Shown piece after piece: positions 5,359 through 11,138 of a stretch of 30,484 nucleotides of DNA. Every line of letters starts with the position of its first letter. The stretch's first letter is position 1. The position numbers and the translations under genes are program-made. Source of the DNA: a virus; IMG/VR virus record IMGVR_UViG_3300032516_000118, positions 1 through 30,484 of that record; one strand, given 5' to 3'. Below the pieces are notes generated by a model. The model worked only from the letters and a program-made list of their open reading frames with translations. It was not told where the DNA came from and made no database searches.

Positions 5359-5563
5359 CGGGTTCCTCCTTCCGGGCGTAGACGGCGATGCGAAACTTGC
5401 GGCCCCCCGCCATGACCTGGTTGAGTTTGACGCGGAGCTTCTCGACGGCGTGCTTGTCGAGGCTGACGCCGACGCCGTGGGGAGTCAAAGGGAGGGGGCC
5501 CCAGGCCCCATCGGCGGGTGCGCCGAACCAAGCCTCGATGACGTAGAGGGGTGTCTCTTTCAT
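5324..5563 (-). CDS. Small hypothetical protein (79 aa)
   Basis: A 79-residue protein that looks like a compact alpha/beta fold: a strand with W12-F-G, a loop with D-G-A-W-G (18-22), a helix (DKHAVEKLRVKLNQVM, about 36-51) and a basic strand (GGRKFRIAVYARKEE). The start at 5563 is chosen over 5608 because of the ATGA overlap and a GGAGAGAAG site. Function unknown. Confidence 0.8.
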   Translation of the reverse strand: MKETPLYVIEAWFGAPADGAWGPLPLTPHGVGVSLDKHAVEKLRVKLNQVMAGGRKFRIAVYARKEEPDAGSKHCASGA

Positions 5564-5949
5564 GCCTTCTTCTCTCCGAACGTGGCGTTCTGTTGCCGCG
5601 CCTTCCACTCGTAGGTGATCCCGTTTCTGAGAACGACAACGTGCCCCTGGCGCACCTCGGCCTTTTCTATCGTCTCAATCATGTCGTGGACGAGCTCGAT
5701 GAGTTTATTGCGGCTTTCGATGAGCTCGAATTTGTCCTTACGGTATTCCTCGAGCTTCTCTTGCATCGCGGCTCGACGTCTCGTGAGGTCGTCGCCGCGG
5801 GCGCTGAGTTCTGCCTGCGTCGGATTTTCGTAGTTACACTTCGGGCACGGGGAGACAGAGAGAAGGGCGTTGTCCGAGGGAAAGAGGACGCTCCCGGAGA
5901 CCATGAGCCCGGTTCCGCAGGCTTGGCACTGGATGACGATGCTGCTCAT
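5560..5949 (-). CDS. Zinc-ribbon plus coiled-coil protein (129 aa)
   Basis: C8-x2-C11 and C35-x2-C38 form an N-terminal zinc ribbon. Residues 45-95 are a long charged helix (TRRRAAMQEKLEEYRKDKF), probably a coiled coil that dimerises the protein. The C-terminus is short and basic. The ATG at 5949 has CAAGGAGGAAG upstream and an ATGA overlap. Function unknown. The design fits a small scaffold or nucleic-acid-binding adaptor. Confidence 0.85.
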   Translation of the reverse strand: MSSIVIQCQACGTGLMVSGSVLFPSDNALLSVSPCPKCNYENPTQAELSARGDDLTRRRAAMQEKLEEYRKDKFELIESRNKLIELVHDMIETIEKAEVRQGHVVVLRNGITYEWKARQQNATFGEKKA

Positions 5950-6317
5950 TCTTCCTCCTTGAGGCTTTCTGTGGGCGCCCTCCCTGGGGTGGCGCCGTTC
6001 CGTGTCTCCCAGACGATGCGTTGTCGGCCCGACTTCCCGGCCTTCCGTCGAGTCGTTCGCCGAATGAGCCCGAGGGTCTCCATGGGGCAGAACCGCGGGC
6101 TTATGGACTGTAGGTCGAGGCCCAGGTGGTCTGCAACCTCCTCCGAGGTTCCGAAGCCGCCCAGGTTCCGCAGGGCCTCGTAGACGCGAGTCTCAAGGGC
6201 GGAGGCTTTCCGGCCGCGCATCTGGTCGGCGGCTTCGTGCGATGTATCGGGGTCGTCGCCGCGGGCGTACGCGGCGCCTTCACCGAAGGGGAGGTCGGGG
6301 ACGTTGTCGCGCGTCAT
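5946..6317 (-). CDS. Winged-helix DNA-binding protein
   Basis: A 123-residue protein. The N-terminal DPDTSHEAA (22-30) followed by ETRVYEALRNLGGFGTSEEV (42-61) and ADHLGLDLQSISPRFCPMET (62-81) is the pattern of a phage winged helix-turn-helix family. The recognition helix would be about 70-80 and the wing RRTTRRKAGKSGRQRIVWE (86-104). It may regulate the leftward operon in which it lies or act on host DNA; no target is visible. A weak AGAGGAAG site precedes the ATG at 6317 and ATGA overlaps lie on both sides. Confidence 0.8.
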   Translation of the reverse strand: MTRDNVPDLPFGEGAAYARGDDPDTSHEAADQMRGRKASALETRVYEALRNLGGFGTSEEVADHLGLDLQSISPRFCPMETLGLIRRTTRRKAGKSGRQRIVWETRNGATPGRAPTESLKEEE

Positions 6318-6799
6318 GGCCGATGCTTCCTCTTCTTCTCCACGACGGCCCCGCCCTTACTCACGAGTTCGTTTGGGGGTGGAACGGGTAGCGGCGGTGC
6401 CGCCAGCGGCGGTGCCGCCAGCGGCGGTTGGGGCCGGGTCGGCCGCTCGAGGTCGGGCTGGGGCCGTTGCGGGGGGTCCGGCGGGAGCTCGACCATCTCT
6501 ACGGGCTCGCCCTTGGGGGCGGGGGCGGGCGCGGGCGGCTCCGGGGGCCCCTTCCAGGCGGCGACCAGCTCGTCGTATGTCGCGGCCCTGAGTGCAATGC
6601 CGCCGATCACGCGGAGCTTCATCTCGACCTCGACCCCTTCGTCCTCGACGACCTCCTTGATCTTCCTGACGGCCGACTTGAGGATGCTGCCATAGACGGC
6701 GAGCTTGGCGAGCCGCTGGTTGAGCTCAATGACGTCTCTGCGTGCGGCCTCACAGGCCTGCTTCAGGGCCCCGTATGCTTCTGCCTCCTCGAGCGTCAT
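6314..6799 (-). CDS. Helical protein with long proline-rich tail
   Basis: A 161-residue protein. Residues 1-85 are helical and charged (EEAEAYGALKQACEAARRDV and a KIKEVVEDEGVEVE segment). Residues 86-148 are Pro/Ala-rich and include a repeated LAAPPLAAPPLP. A basic end (KKRKHRP) follows. The start at 6799 has GAAGGTGCGAGG upstream and an ATGA overlap; the longer in-frame start at 6943 lies inside the upstream gene. Function unknown. The tail is probably unstructured and may bind partners. Confidence 0.8.
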   Translation of the reverse strand: MTLEEAEAYGALKQACEAARRDVIELNQRLAKLAVYGSILKSAVRKIKEVVEDEGVEVEMKLRVIGGIALRAATYDELVAAWKGPPEPPAPAPAPKGEPVEMVELPPDPPQRPQPDLERPTRPQPPLAAPPLAAPPLPVPPPNELVSKGGAVVEKKRKHRP

Positions 6800-7137
6800 C
6801 CTCGCACCTTCAGTTCTGCGGCCAAGGCTTCGCATTCGGCTTTGGCGTGTTCGCGGTTGAAGATGCTCGGGTCGTCGAAGATGTCCCCATAGTGGAAGCC
6901 GAACGTCCAGCCGTCTGTCTCCATGTCGGCGAAGGTGATGCACCGGCCGACGTGGTCGGGGACGTCGCGCTTCTCACTGAGAGGATGCTTCTCGGGGATT
7001 GTGACATACCCGCACCAGTACCCAGTCTCAAGGGGCTCGGGTAGTTTGTGCGGCGAGGACAGGCGCCGGAAGATGATGGTGGCGATATACCCCACCTCGG
7101 TCGTCCAGCTCTCGTATTCGACTTCGGTGTTTTTCAT
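6796..7137 (-). CDS. Conserved phage protein of unknown function (113 aa)
   Basis: A 113-residue protein with GYWCGYVTIPEKHPL (39-53) and DGWTFGFHYGDI (75-86). This pairing of a GY-x-x-P-x-x-HPL motif with a GW-x-FGF-x-x-x-D motif occurs in a widespread uncharacterised phage family in my recollection. The C-terminal helix (NREHAKAECEALAAELK) also fits. The ATG at 7137 forms an ATGA overlap; an in-frame GTG five codons upstream is less likely. Function unknown. Confidence 0.8.
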   Translation of the reverse strand: MKNTEVEYESWTTEVGYIATIIFRRLSSPHKLPEPLETGYWCGYVTIPEKHPLSEKRDVPDHVGRCITFADMETDGWTFGFHYGDIFDDPSIFNREHAKAECEALAAELKVRG

Positions 7138-7721
7138 CGTCGTTTGCTCCACTTATTCGGGACGCGTGCGGTCAGGAGGCCGACGCAGTTGACGACGTAC
7201 TTATGGGTGAGTCGGTAGTTGAGGTTGAAGTATTTCTGATAGGCCTCGGCGATCTGCTGGAAGATAGGCCCGTCGAGGTAGACGTTCTCAACGCCCATCG
7301 TGTCGCCGTCCGAGAGGAACCGCGATGAGATAGTCATGGCGGTCTCTTCTCGCGCCGGAACGGGCTCTTTGCGGGAGTACGCCTTGAGTCTGAGGACGAC
7401 AGTGCCTCTGATGTTTCGGATGATGAGTTCGGCGATCTCGCCGCCGTGGACACAACGGTCGACCGTTGTCCCGTAGGGCCGGTATTGCTTGTGTCGCGAG
7501 TTCCACCTGAAGTCTTCGATCTCTCCCTTGGCGAGGATGTCTCCGTTTGCCGAGTGCGCTTCCCAGTTGAACGCCTTCGGCTTGTAGACCGGGTAGTCGA
7601 CGTAGACGGTGCGTTTCCGCGACTTCGCTTGTTTGAAGTTGAGCCGCTTCATGATTTTCTCGAGCGCGGAGCCGACCGCCCGCGCTCTTTGCCGCGCCCG
7701 CTTCTTCGACAACTTCTTCAT
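7134..7721 (-). CDS. Hypothetical basic protein, paralogue of the 1095-1826 gene
   Basis: A 195-residue protein. Residues 1-50 are strongly basic (KKLSKKRARQRARAV; KQAKSRKRTVY) and replace the Gly/Pro linker of its paralogue. Residues 51-164 share the three motifs described there: FNWEAHSANGDILAKGEI (51-68), IRNIRGTVVLRL (101-112) and a DT...EN...AEAYQKY block (140-164). The shared part is probably beta-rich. AAAGGATAGG precedes the ATG at 7721. The gene is separated from its upstream neighbour by only 11 nt. Function unknown; the basic start could bind nucleic acid. Confidence 0.85.
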   Translation of the reverse strand: MKKLSKKRARQRARAVGSALEKIMKRLNFKQAKSRKRTVYVDYPVYKPKAFNWEAHSANGDILAKGEIEDFRWNSRHKQYRPYGTTVDRCVHGGEIAELIIRNIRGTVVLRLKAYSRKEPVPAREETAMTISSRFLSDGDTMGVENVYLDGPIFQQIAEAYQKYFNLNYRLTHKYVVNCVGLLTARVPNKWSKRR

Positions 7722-7732
7722 GACCTATCCTT

Positions 7733-7960
7733 TCATTCAAAAGCACAGCCCATGGCGTACATGATGGCGGTTACGATGAGGGAGCCGATGAAGATGGTCA
7801 AGCAGAAGACGAGTCCGATGGCGGCGGCGGCCTGGCCCCGGTTCTCGCGGTCGACTTCCGCGATTGCCTGCTTACACGTCTTCTGGGCCTCGAGGTACCG
7901 CTCGTTCTGTCGGCGCTCTTCGAGAATCACTCTCAGCCGAAGTAGTATGCCTTGTCCCAT
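7733..7960 (-). CDS. Single-pass membrane protein (75 aa)
   Basis: A 75-residue protein. Residues 1-43 form a charged helix (RVILEERRQNERYLEAQK), 45-70 a hydrophobic membrane segment (AAAAIGLVFCLTIFIGSLIV), and the end is short (GCAFE). The predicted topology is a cytoplasmic N-terminal coiled coil with a C-terminal anchor, as in some small holin-like or superinfection-exclusion proteins, but nothing specific identifies it. The ATG at 7960 has GAGAGGAGGAG upstream; longer in-frame starts are shadow sequence. Confidence 0.75.
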   Translation of the reverse strand: MGQGILLRLRVILEERRQNERYLEAQKTCKQAIAEVDRENRGQAAAAIGLVFCLTIFIGSLIVTAIMYAMGCAFE

Positions 7961-7973
7961 GCTACTCCTCCTC

Positions 7974-8306
7974 TCAGAAAGGCATGTCGCCCGGGGGCGC
8001 CGCATTCCCGTCGTCGGGCACGACGCTTTGGTTGTACTCGGCGACGATTGCGTCGCGCACCGCATCCTTCAGATCGCCCGAGAAGGTCACGAGCGAAACA
8101 TACTTCTTCTCGCCAGCCTTCGTGGTGTACTCCCGCGACGGACCGGCGACCCAAAGCTCTCCGTCCTTCTTCCCGAACAGCTTGCAGTCGTCGATCAGGA
8201 TGTCTCCAATCGCGACTTCGGCAACGGCGAGCCAGGACCCGCGGCCGTCAATCGGCCGTAGCTTGGTAACGATGACCTGAAAGAGACCCTCGTCTTTTTC
8301 GGTCAT
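7974..8306 (-). CDS. SpoVG-like protein with SSB-like acidic tip
   Basis: A 110-residue protein. Residues 11-91 match the SpoVG pattern: an opening strand VTKLRPIDG, a strand pair LAVAEVAIGDILIDDCKLF, the motif LWVAGPSRE (51-59), and a terminal helix (LKDAVRDAIVAEY). SpoVG is known as a small site-specific nucleic-acid-binding protein. The C-terminus ends PPGDMPF, resembling the acidic D-D-x-P-F tip by which SSB recruits repair and replication enzymes. GGAGGGAG precedes the ATG, and an ATGA overlap links it to the preceding gene. The SpoVG call is fairly secure; the tip function is inferred. Confidence 0.8.
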   Translation of the reverse strand: MTEKDEGLFQVIVTKLRPIDGRGSWLAVAEVAIGDILIDDCKLFGKKDGELWVAGPSREYTTKAGEKKYVSLVTFSGDLKDAVRDAIVAEYNQSVVPDDGNAAPPGDMPF

Positions 8307-8485
8307 TCTCCCTCCTTAGGAAGAAGTCCTGCGGCGCGTGCCTCTTTCGCTCGGACGAAGACGCCGATGACCTCGCCGTCCTTCATCACCTCTATGATTG
8401 GCGGGTCCCACTCCCGGCAGATCCGGGTGAGGGCCGTTCGGAACTCGTACAGCGCAAGCCTGAGCGGTTTCGGTCTCTCTGCCAT
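8303..8485 (-). CDS. Phd/YefM-antitoxin-like small protein
   Basis: A 60-residue protein, first gene of the leftward operon. Residues 9-47 (RLALYEFRTALTRI, then PPIIEVMKDGEVIGVFV) follow the Phd/YefM pattern: a strand, the E-F-R-x-x-L helix, then two strands ending with a D/H-G-x-x-x-x-V/x turn. Such proteins bind their own operator as dimers and neutralise a toxin. No toxin gene adjoins it, and a few residues would be unusual. It could instead be an operon autoregulator. AGGAGG lies ahead of the ATG at 8485. Confidence 0.7.
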   Translation of the reverse strand: MAERPKPLRLALYEFRTALTRICREWDPPIIEVMKDGEVIGVFVRAKEARAAGLLPKEGE

Positions 8486-8492
8486 GGTGCCT

Positions 8493-8537
8493 CCTGTTGA
8501 TCATGATTATGCCACAGCTTTGGGGCGCGTCAACAGG
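8493..8537. promoter_or_regulatory. Inverted repeat flanking the leftward promoter
   Basis: A perfect 8-bp inverted repeat, CCTGTTGA at 8493-8500 and TCAACAGG at 8530-8537, encloses the promoter. One arm overlaps the -35 box and the other covers the probable transcription start and touches the ribosome site. Arm centres are about 37 bp apart. This arrangement suits an operator bound by a dimer, possibly the Phd-like first gene product, but the binding protein is inferred. Confidence 0.45.
8506..8533 (-). promoter_or_regulatory. Sigma70-type promoter of the leftward operon
   Basis: On the minus strand TTGACG (8533-8528) and CATAAT (8511-8506) are separated by 16 bp, each matching the consensus at 5 of 6 positions. 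Transcription should start near 8499, leaving a leader of about 15 nt before the ATG at 8485 with its AGGAGG. No comparable promoter was seen inside the operon. Confidence 0.75.
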
Positions 8538-8584
8538 AAAATTGAGCGATTTCGGAGGTTTGCTGGGGGCGGGTTGGCTTAGGT

Positions 8585-8884
8585 CTAAAACGGCAGGTCA
8601 TCCGGCACGAGCGCGGCCGCGGCGGCCTCTTCTTCCGAAAGCCCCGGCCGCTCGTACTTTGCCTTGATGGCGGCCGAGATTTCATCGCGAAGGCTGTCGC
8701 CGAATCCAACCCAAAGGGCTCCGGTGGCGCCCATGTAGAACTGGACCCCTTCGAGCTCGAACGAACCCAGCCTGACGGTCGCTATGGCGGCAAGCGGCAT
8801 TGGCCCGTTCTTCGCCTCGACCTTCAGCACCTCGATTGGCATGGACGGGGGTTTTGGCAACTCGGCGATGTTCATTTCGCTCAT
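8585..8884 (-). CDS. Second SpoVG-like protein with SSB-like acidic tip
   Basis: A 99-residue protein. Residues 16-78 align with the product at 7974-8306: an opening strand IEVLKVEAKNG, then LAAIATVRLGSFELEGVQFY, LWVGFGD, and the helix LRDEISAAIKAKY. It lacks the PSRE motif and following strand, so it is a shortened variant. A Glu/Ala linker leads to the tip VPDDLPF, again SSB-like. The ATG at 8884 has AAAGAGG close by; longer in-frame starts run into repetitive intergenic sequence. It lies upstream of the main leftward promoter and must have its own, which I could not place. Confidence 0.7.
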   Translation of the reverse strand: MSEMNIAELPKPPSMPIEVLKVEAKNGPMPLAAIATVRLGSFELEGVQFYMGATGALWVGFGDSLRDEISAAIKAKYERPGLSEEEAAAAALVPDDLPF

Positions 8885-9144
8885 TTGGCCTCTTTCGCAT
8901 CTTCTGCAGCCGATTTTGGCGTTCGCGTCCGAGGCCCCCTTTGGGGGCGGGAAAACGGGGGAGCCCGGAGACTGAGGACGGAGCCTCCGCTGCGCTACGG
9001 CTGAGGGTTTACCATCGCGCCTGGCGCTCTGAGTGTGATCGGGTTTCGCGTGCTTTGCAAGAAAAAACTCAAACACGATCCAACCGAAGGCACAACCGCC
9101 ATTTACGGAAACGCCCTAACGGTTTAGCTGTGAATGAACTTGAG

Positions 9145-9346
9145 TTTCGGCACAAACCAAAAGTCATAAGTCCTTATTCCTAGGGTCCCATGAAGTTTTT
9201 TGTAGAGATTTCTCTTGACAAAACGGAGCGCTAAAGATTTTCGTAACGCTGCCCGCGCGCTTGACTTGTGACGTTTTGTGCCGATTATGAAATTGTGCCG
9301 AAATCTAGGTTTGGCCCTTTTCCCAAAATGAACGAGGCATAAGTCC
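9145..9346. repeat. Repeated TTGTGCCGA and CATAAGTCC motifs
   Basis: TTTGTGCCGA occurs at 9275-9284 and TTGTGCCGAAA at 9293-9303 (about 17 bp apart, same strand). The inverted form TTTCGGCACAAA lies at 9145-9156. CATAAGTCC occurs at 9165-9173 and 9338-9346. Such spaced short repeats in an intergenic region resemble repressor operators or origin iterons. No protein partner can be named. Confidence 0.45.
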
Positions 9347-9376
9347 AATGTTAAGGCGAACTTAGTGTTTTGAACG

Positions 9377-9397
9377 AAAAAGGCCCCCCGGCGGGGC
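9377..9397 (-). terminator. Intrinsic terminator (leftward)
   Basis: On the minus strand GCCCC, a 5-base loop and GGGGC are followed by C and then five T. This is a short but good rho-independent terminator. It would stop antisense transcription coming leftward from the structural genes before it reaches the regulatory region. Confidence 0.5.
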
Positions 9398-9611
9398 ACT
9401 TCGTGAAGTGGAAAAGAAGGTGGAGTTCAAGGTGGGCCGGTTGCCCCCCCGCGGTTGGTGTTGACCCGGTCGCGCTCGGCCACTCCGGCGTAGGCGTCAT
9501 CGCGACGGCCAGATCGTCCCGCGGGGGGACTGTTGGTGCAGTTGAGGTGTGAGTTGTTCGCTGACGCCCGCAATGCTGCAACCTGGGGCAACGTTTTACC
9601 GCCCATTGCGA

Positions 9612-9682
9612 GGAATTTCCAGTAAATTCCGAATTATTTCCCAGGAATGGGCAGTGCCCCTATTCACAGCCCCAATTCCTGG
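9612..9682. repeat. Stacked inverted repeats upstream of terL
   Basis: GGAATTT (9612-9618) and AAATTCC (9624-9630) form a 7-bp stem. CCAGGAAT (9641-9648) pairs with ATTCCTGG (9675-9682) and encloses a nested GGGC/GCCC stem (9649-9659). They end 17 bp before the proposed terL start, where no Shine-Dalgarno is visible. Packaging (cos or pac) sites and leader structures both occur in this position in phages. Confidence 0.55.
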
Positions 9683-9699
9683 TATTTGTTGGCCCACAG

Positions 9700-11136
9700 A
9701 TGGGACGGAAACGTCAGTCCCCAGGGCCGCCGGATTATGAAAACGCCTCCGCGGGAGCGGGCCCAGGGACGGCTACCCTCGACATGGACTCTGACCTCCC
9801 GGGCTTCCTGGGGCCCAACGAGGCCCCCCAGCATCCCGACTCCAGGCAGGGCCCTCCGATCCGTCTCATGGTCGTCAAGCGGCGGGAGGACGCGGCGCGG
9901 GCCTTGGCGCTTTCCCAGGACGGCGAGGTCTGCTGGCCGGTCTCGGTGCCACAGTACGAGTTCGCGCGGATCCGCACCCGCTACGTGGCCTACACGGGGG
10001 GTGTCGGGTCGGGGAAGACCATCGCCGGGGCCCTCAAGGCCATCATCGAGGGCGGGCGTCGCCGGTCGGTCGGCCTGCTCGTGGCGCCGACCTACCCCAT
10101 GCTCCACGACTTGCTCCTCCCGGCGTTCTTCAAGTACGCCATCGGGCCGGGTGAATCCCCGAGGTACCTCCGGAGCTACAACAAGGCCGAGGACTCGGGG
10201 GATCTCATCAACGGGACCAAGGTCTACTGCCGGTCGGCCGACAAACCTGACAAGCTGCGGGGCTTCTCGGCGGGCTGGATCTGGGCGGACGAGGTCCGGG
10301 AGTGGGGGACGGGGGACCCCGAGGCGGGTCTGTACACCTGGAATATCCTGGTCGCCCGGCTCCGGCAGTTCAAGGACGGGGTCCTCTTCCTGACGACGAC
10401 CCCCTGCGGGCGCTCCCACTGGCTGGCGAAGAAGTTCCTGGACTCAAACGACCCGGATTTCGCCATCGTCAAGAGCGCCACCCAGGACAACCCGTTCCTG
10501 CCCGACGACTTCGCCGCCCGGCTTGCCCATGAATACGGGACTGGCTTCTTCTACAAGCAGGAGGCCGGTGGTGAGTTCGTAGACCCCGAGGGCGACCTCT
10601 TCCAGAAGGAGTGGTTCGTCATCAAGGAGCCGCCCCAGAATTGGCGGTATTTCGTCCGCGGCTGGGACCTCGCCTACTCGACGAAGACGAAGGCCGACTA
10701 CACCTGCGGGGTCAAGCTCGGGGTGACGGCCACAAACGACGTCTGGGTCCTGAACGTCGTCCACGGGAAGTGGCCCTGGCCGCAGGCGCGGCAGATGGTT
10801 GCCGACGTCGCGCGCGGCGACGGCTCAAGCGTCATTCAGGCCGTCGAGAAGGTCGGGGCCCAGCTCGGGAGCTTACAGGACATCCGCGACGTCCTTGTCG
10901 GCCACCCGATCAAGAGCATCGACCGGCTGACGGACAAGACGTCCTATGCGCTCCCGATCGCGAGCAGGCTCCAGCAGGGCAAGATGTTCATCGCGCCCGG
11001 AGCTTGGAACCAAGCATATATCGAGGAGTTCTTGTCGTTCGACGGTGAGGGGCGGGGCCACGATGACTATGTCGACGCGACGGCGAACGCCATGCAGGCG
11101 GTCGTCCGCCCGCGGATTGAGATAACGGAGTGGTGA
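9700..11136 (+). CDS. terL: Terminase large subunit
   Basis: A 478-residue DNA-packaging motor and nuclease. Walker A is GGVGSGKT (100-107) and Walker B is GWIWADEV with D197 and E198. A coupling TTTP lies near 232. The RNase H-like nuclease domain has its first acidic residue in RGWDLAYS (D323) and ends with HDDYVDA (454-460, D455/D456/D459 candidates). Residues 1-75 are Pro/Gly-rich and poorly conserved-looking. The ATG at 9700 has no clear ribosome site, so a start at 9784 or 9868 is possible. No small-subunit gene is recognisable nearby. The stop is 2 bp before the portal start. Confidence 0.93.
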   Translation: MGRKRQSPGPPDYENASAGAGPGTATLDMDSDLPGFLGPNEAPQHPDSRQGPPIRLMVVKRREDAARALALSQDGEVCWPVSVPQYEFARIRTRYVAYTGGVGSGKTIAGALKAIIEGGRRRSVGLLVAPTYPMLHDLLLPAFFKYAIGPGESPRYLRSYNKAEDSGDLINGTKVYCRSADKPDKLRGFSAGWIWADEVREWGTGDPEAGLYTWNILVARLRQFKDGVLFLTTTPCGRSHWLAKKFLDSNDPDFAIVKSATQDNPFLPDDFAARLAHEYGTGFFYKQEAGGEFVDPEGDLFQKEWFVIKEPPQNWRYFVRGWDLAYSTKTKADYTCGVKLGVTATNDVWVLNVVHGKWPWPQARQMVADVARGDGSSVIQAVEKVGAQLGSLQDIRDVLVGHPIKSIDRLTDKTSYALPIASRLQQGKMFIAPGAWNQAYIEEFLSFDGEGRGHDDYVDATANAMQAVVRPRIEITEW

Positions 11137-11138
11137 GC

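Larger units (their letters stand above)
8885..9699. other. Intergenic region between the divergent modules
   Basis: About 815 bp without a convincing gene separates the leftward and rightward blocks. It contains a GCCCCC/GGGGGC hairpin (8934-8948), an A+T-richer central part (about 9050-9380) with repeated TTGTGCCGA and CATAAGTCC motifs, a leftward terminator (9377-9397) next to a CACTTC/GAAGTG palindrome (9397-9410), and three inverted repeats just before terL. Possible rightward -35 boxes TTGACA (9215) and TTGACT (9261) exist, but their -10 boxes are poor. The position suits regulatory, origin or packaging sites. Confidence 0.6.

Noticed and set aside
8934-8948. GCCCCC/GGGGGC hairpin as a terminator
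   Set aside because: No T-tract follows on either strand. Kept only as a note in the intergenic entry.
9215-9291. Rightward promoters at TTGACA (9215) and TTGACT (9261)
   Set aside because: The matching -10 boxes are poor or at the wrong spacing, so no promoter is called.
9124-9399. Minus-strand 91-residue frame in the intergenic region
   Set aside because: It starts with GTG inside a terminator stem, has no ribosome site, and covers the repeated motifs. No recognisable domain.
9351-9581. Minus-strand 76-residue and plus-strand 60-residue (9370-9552) frames
   Set aside because: Low-complexity translations without ribosome sites, overlapping the terminator. Treated as chance frames; neither resembles a small terminase.
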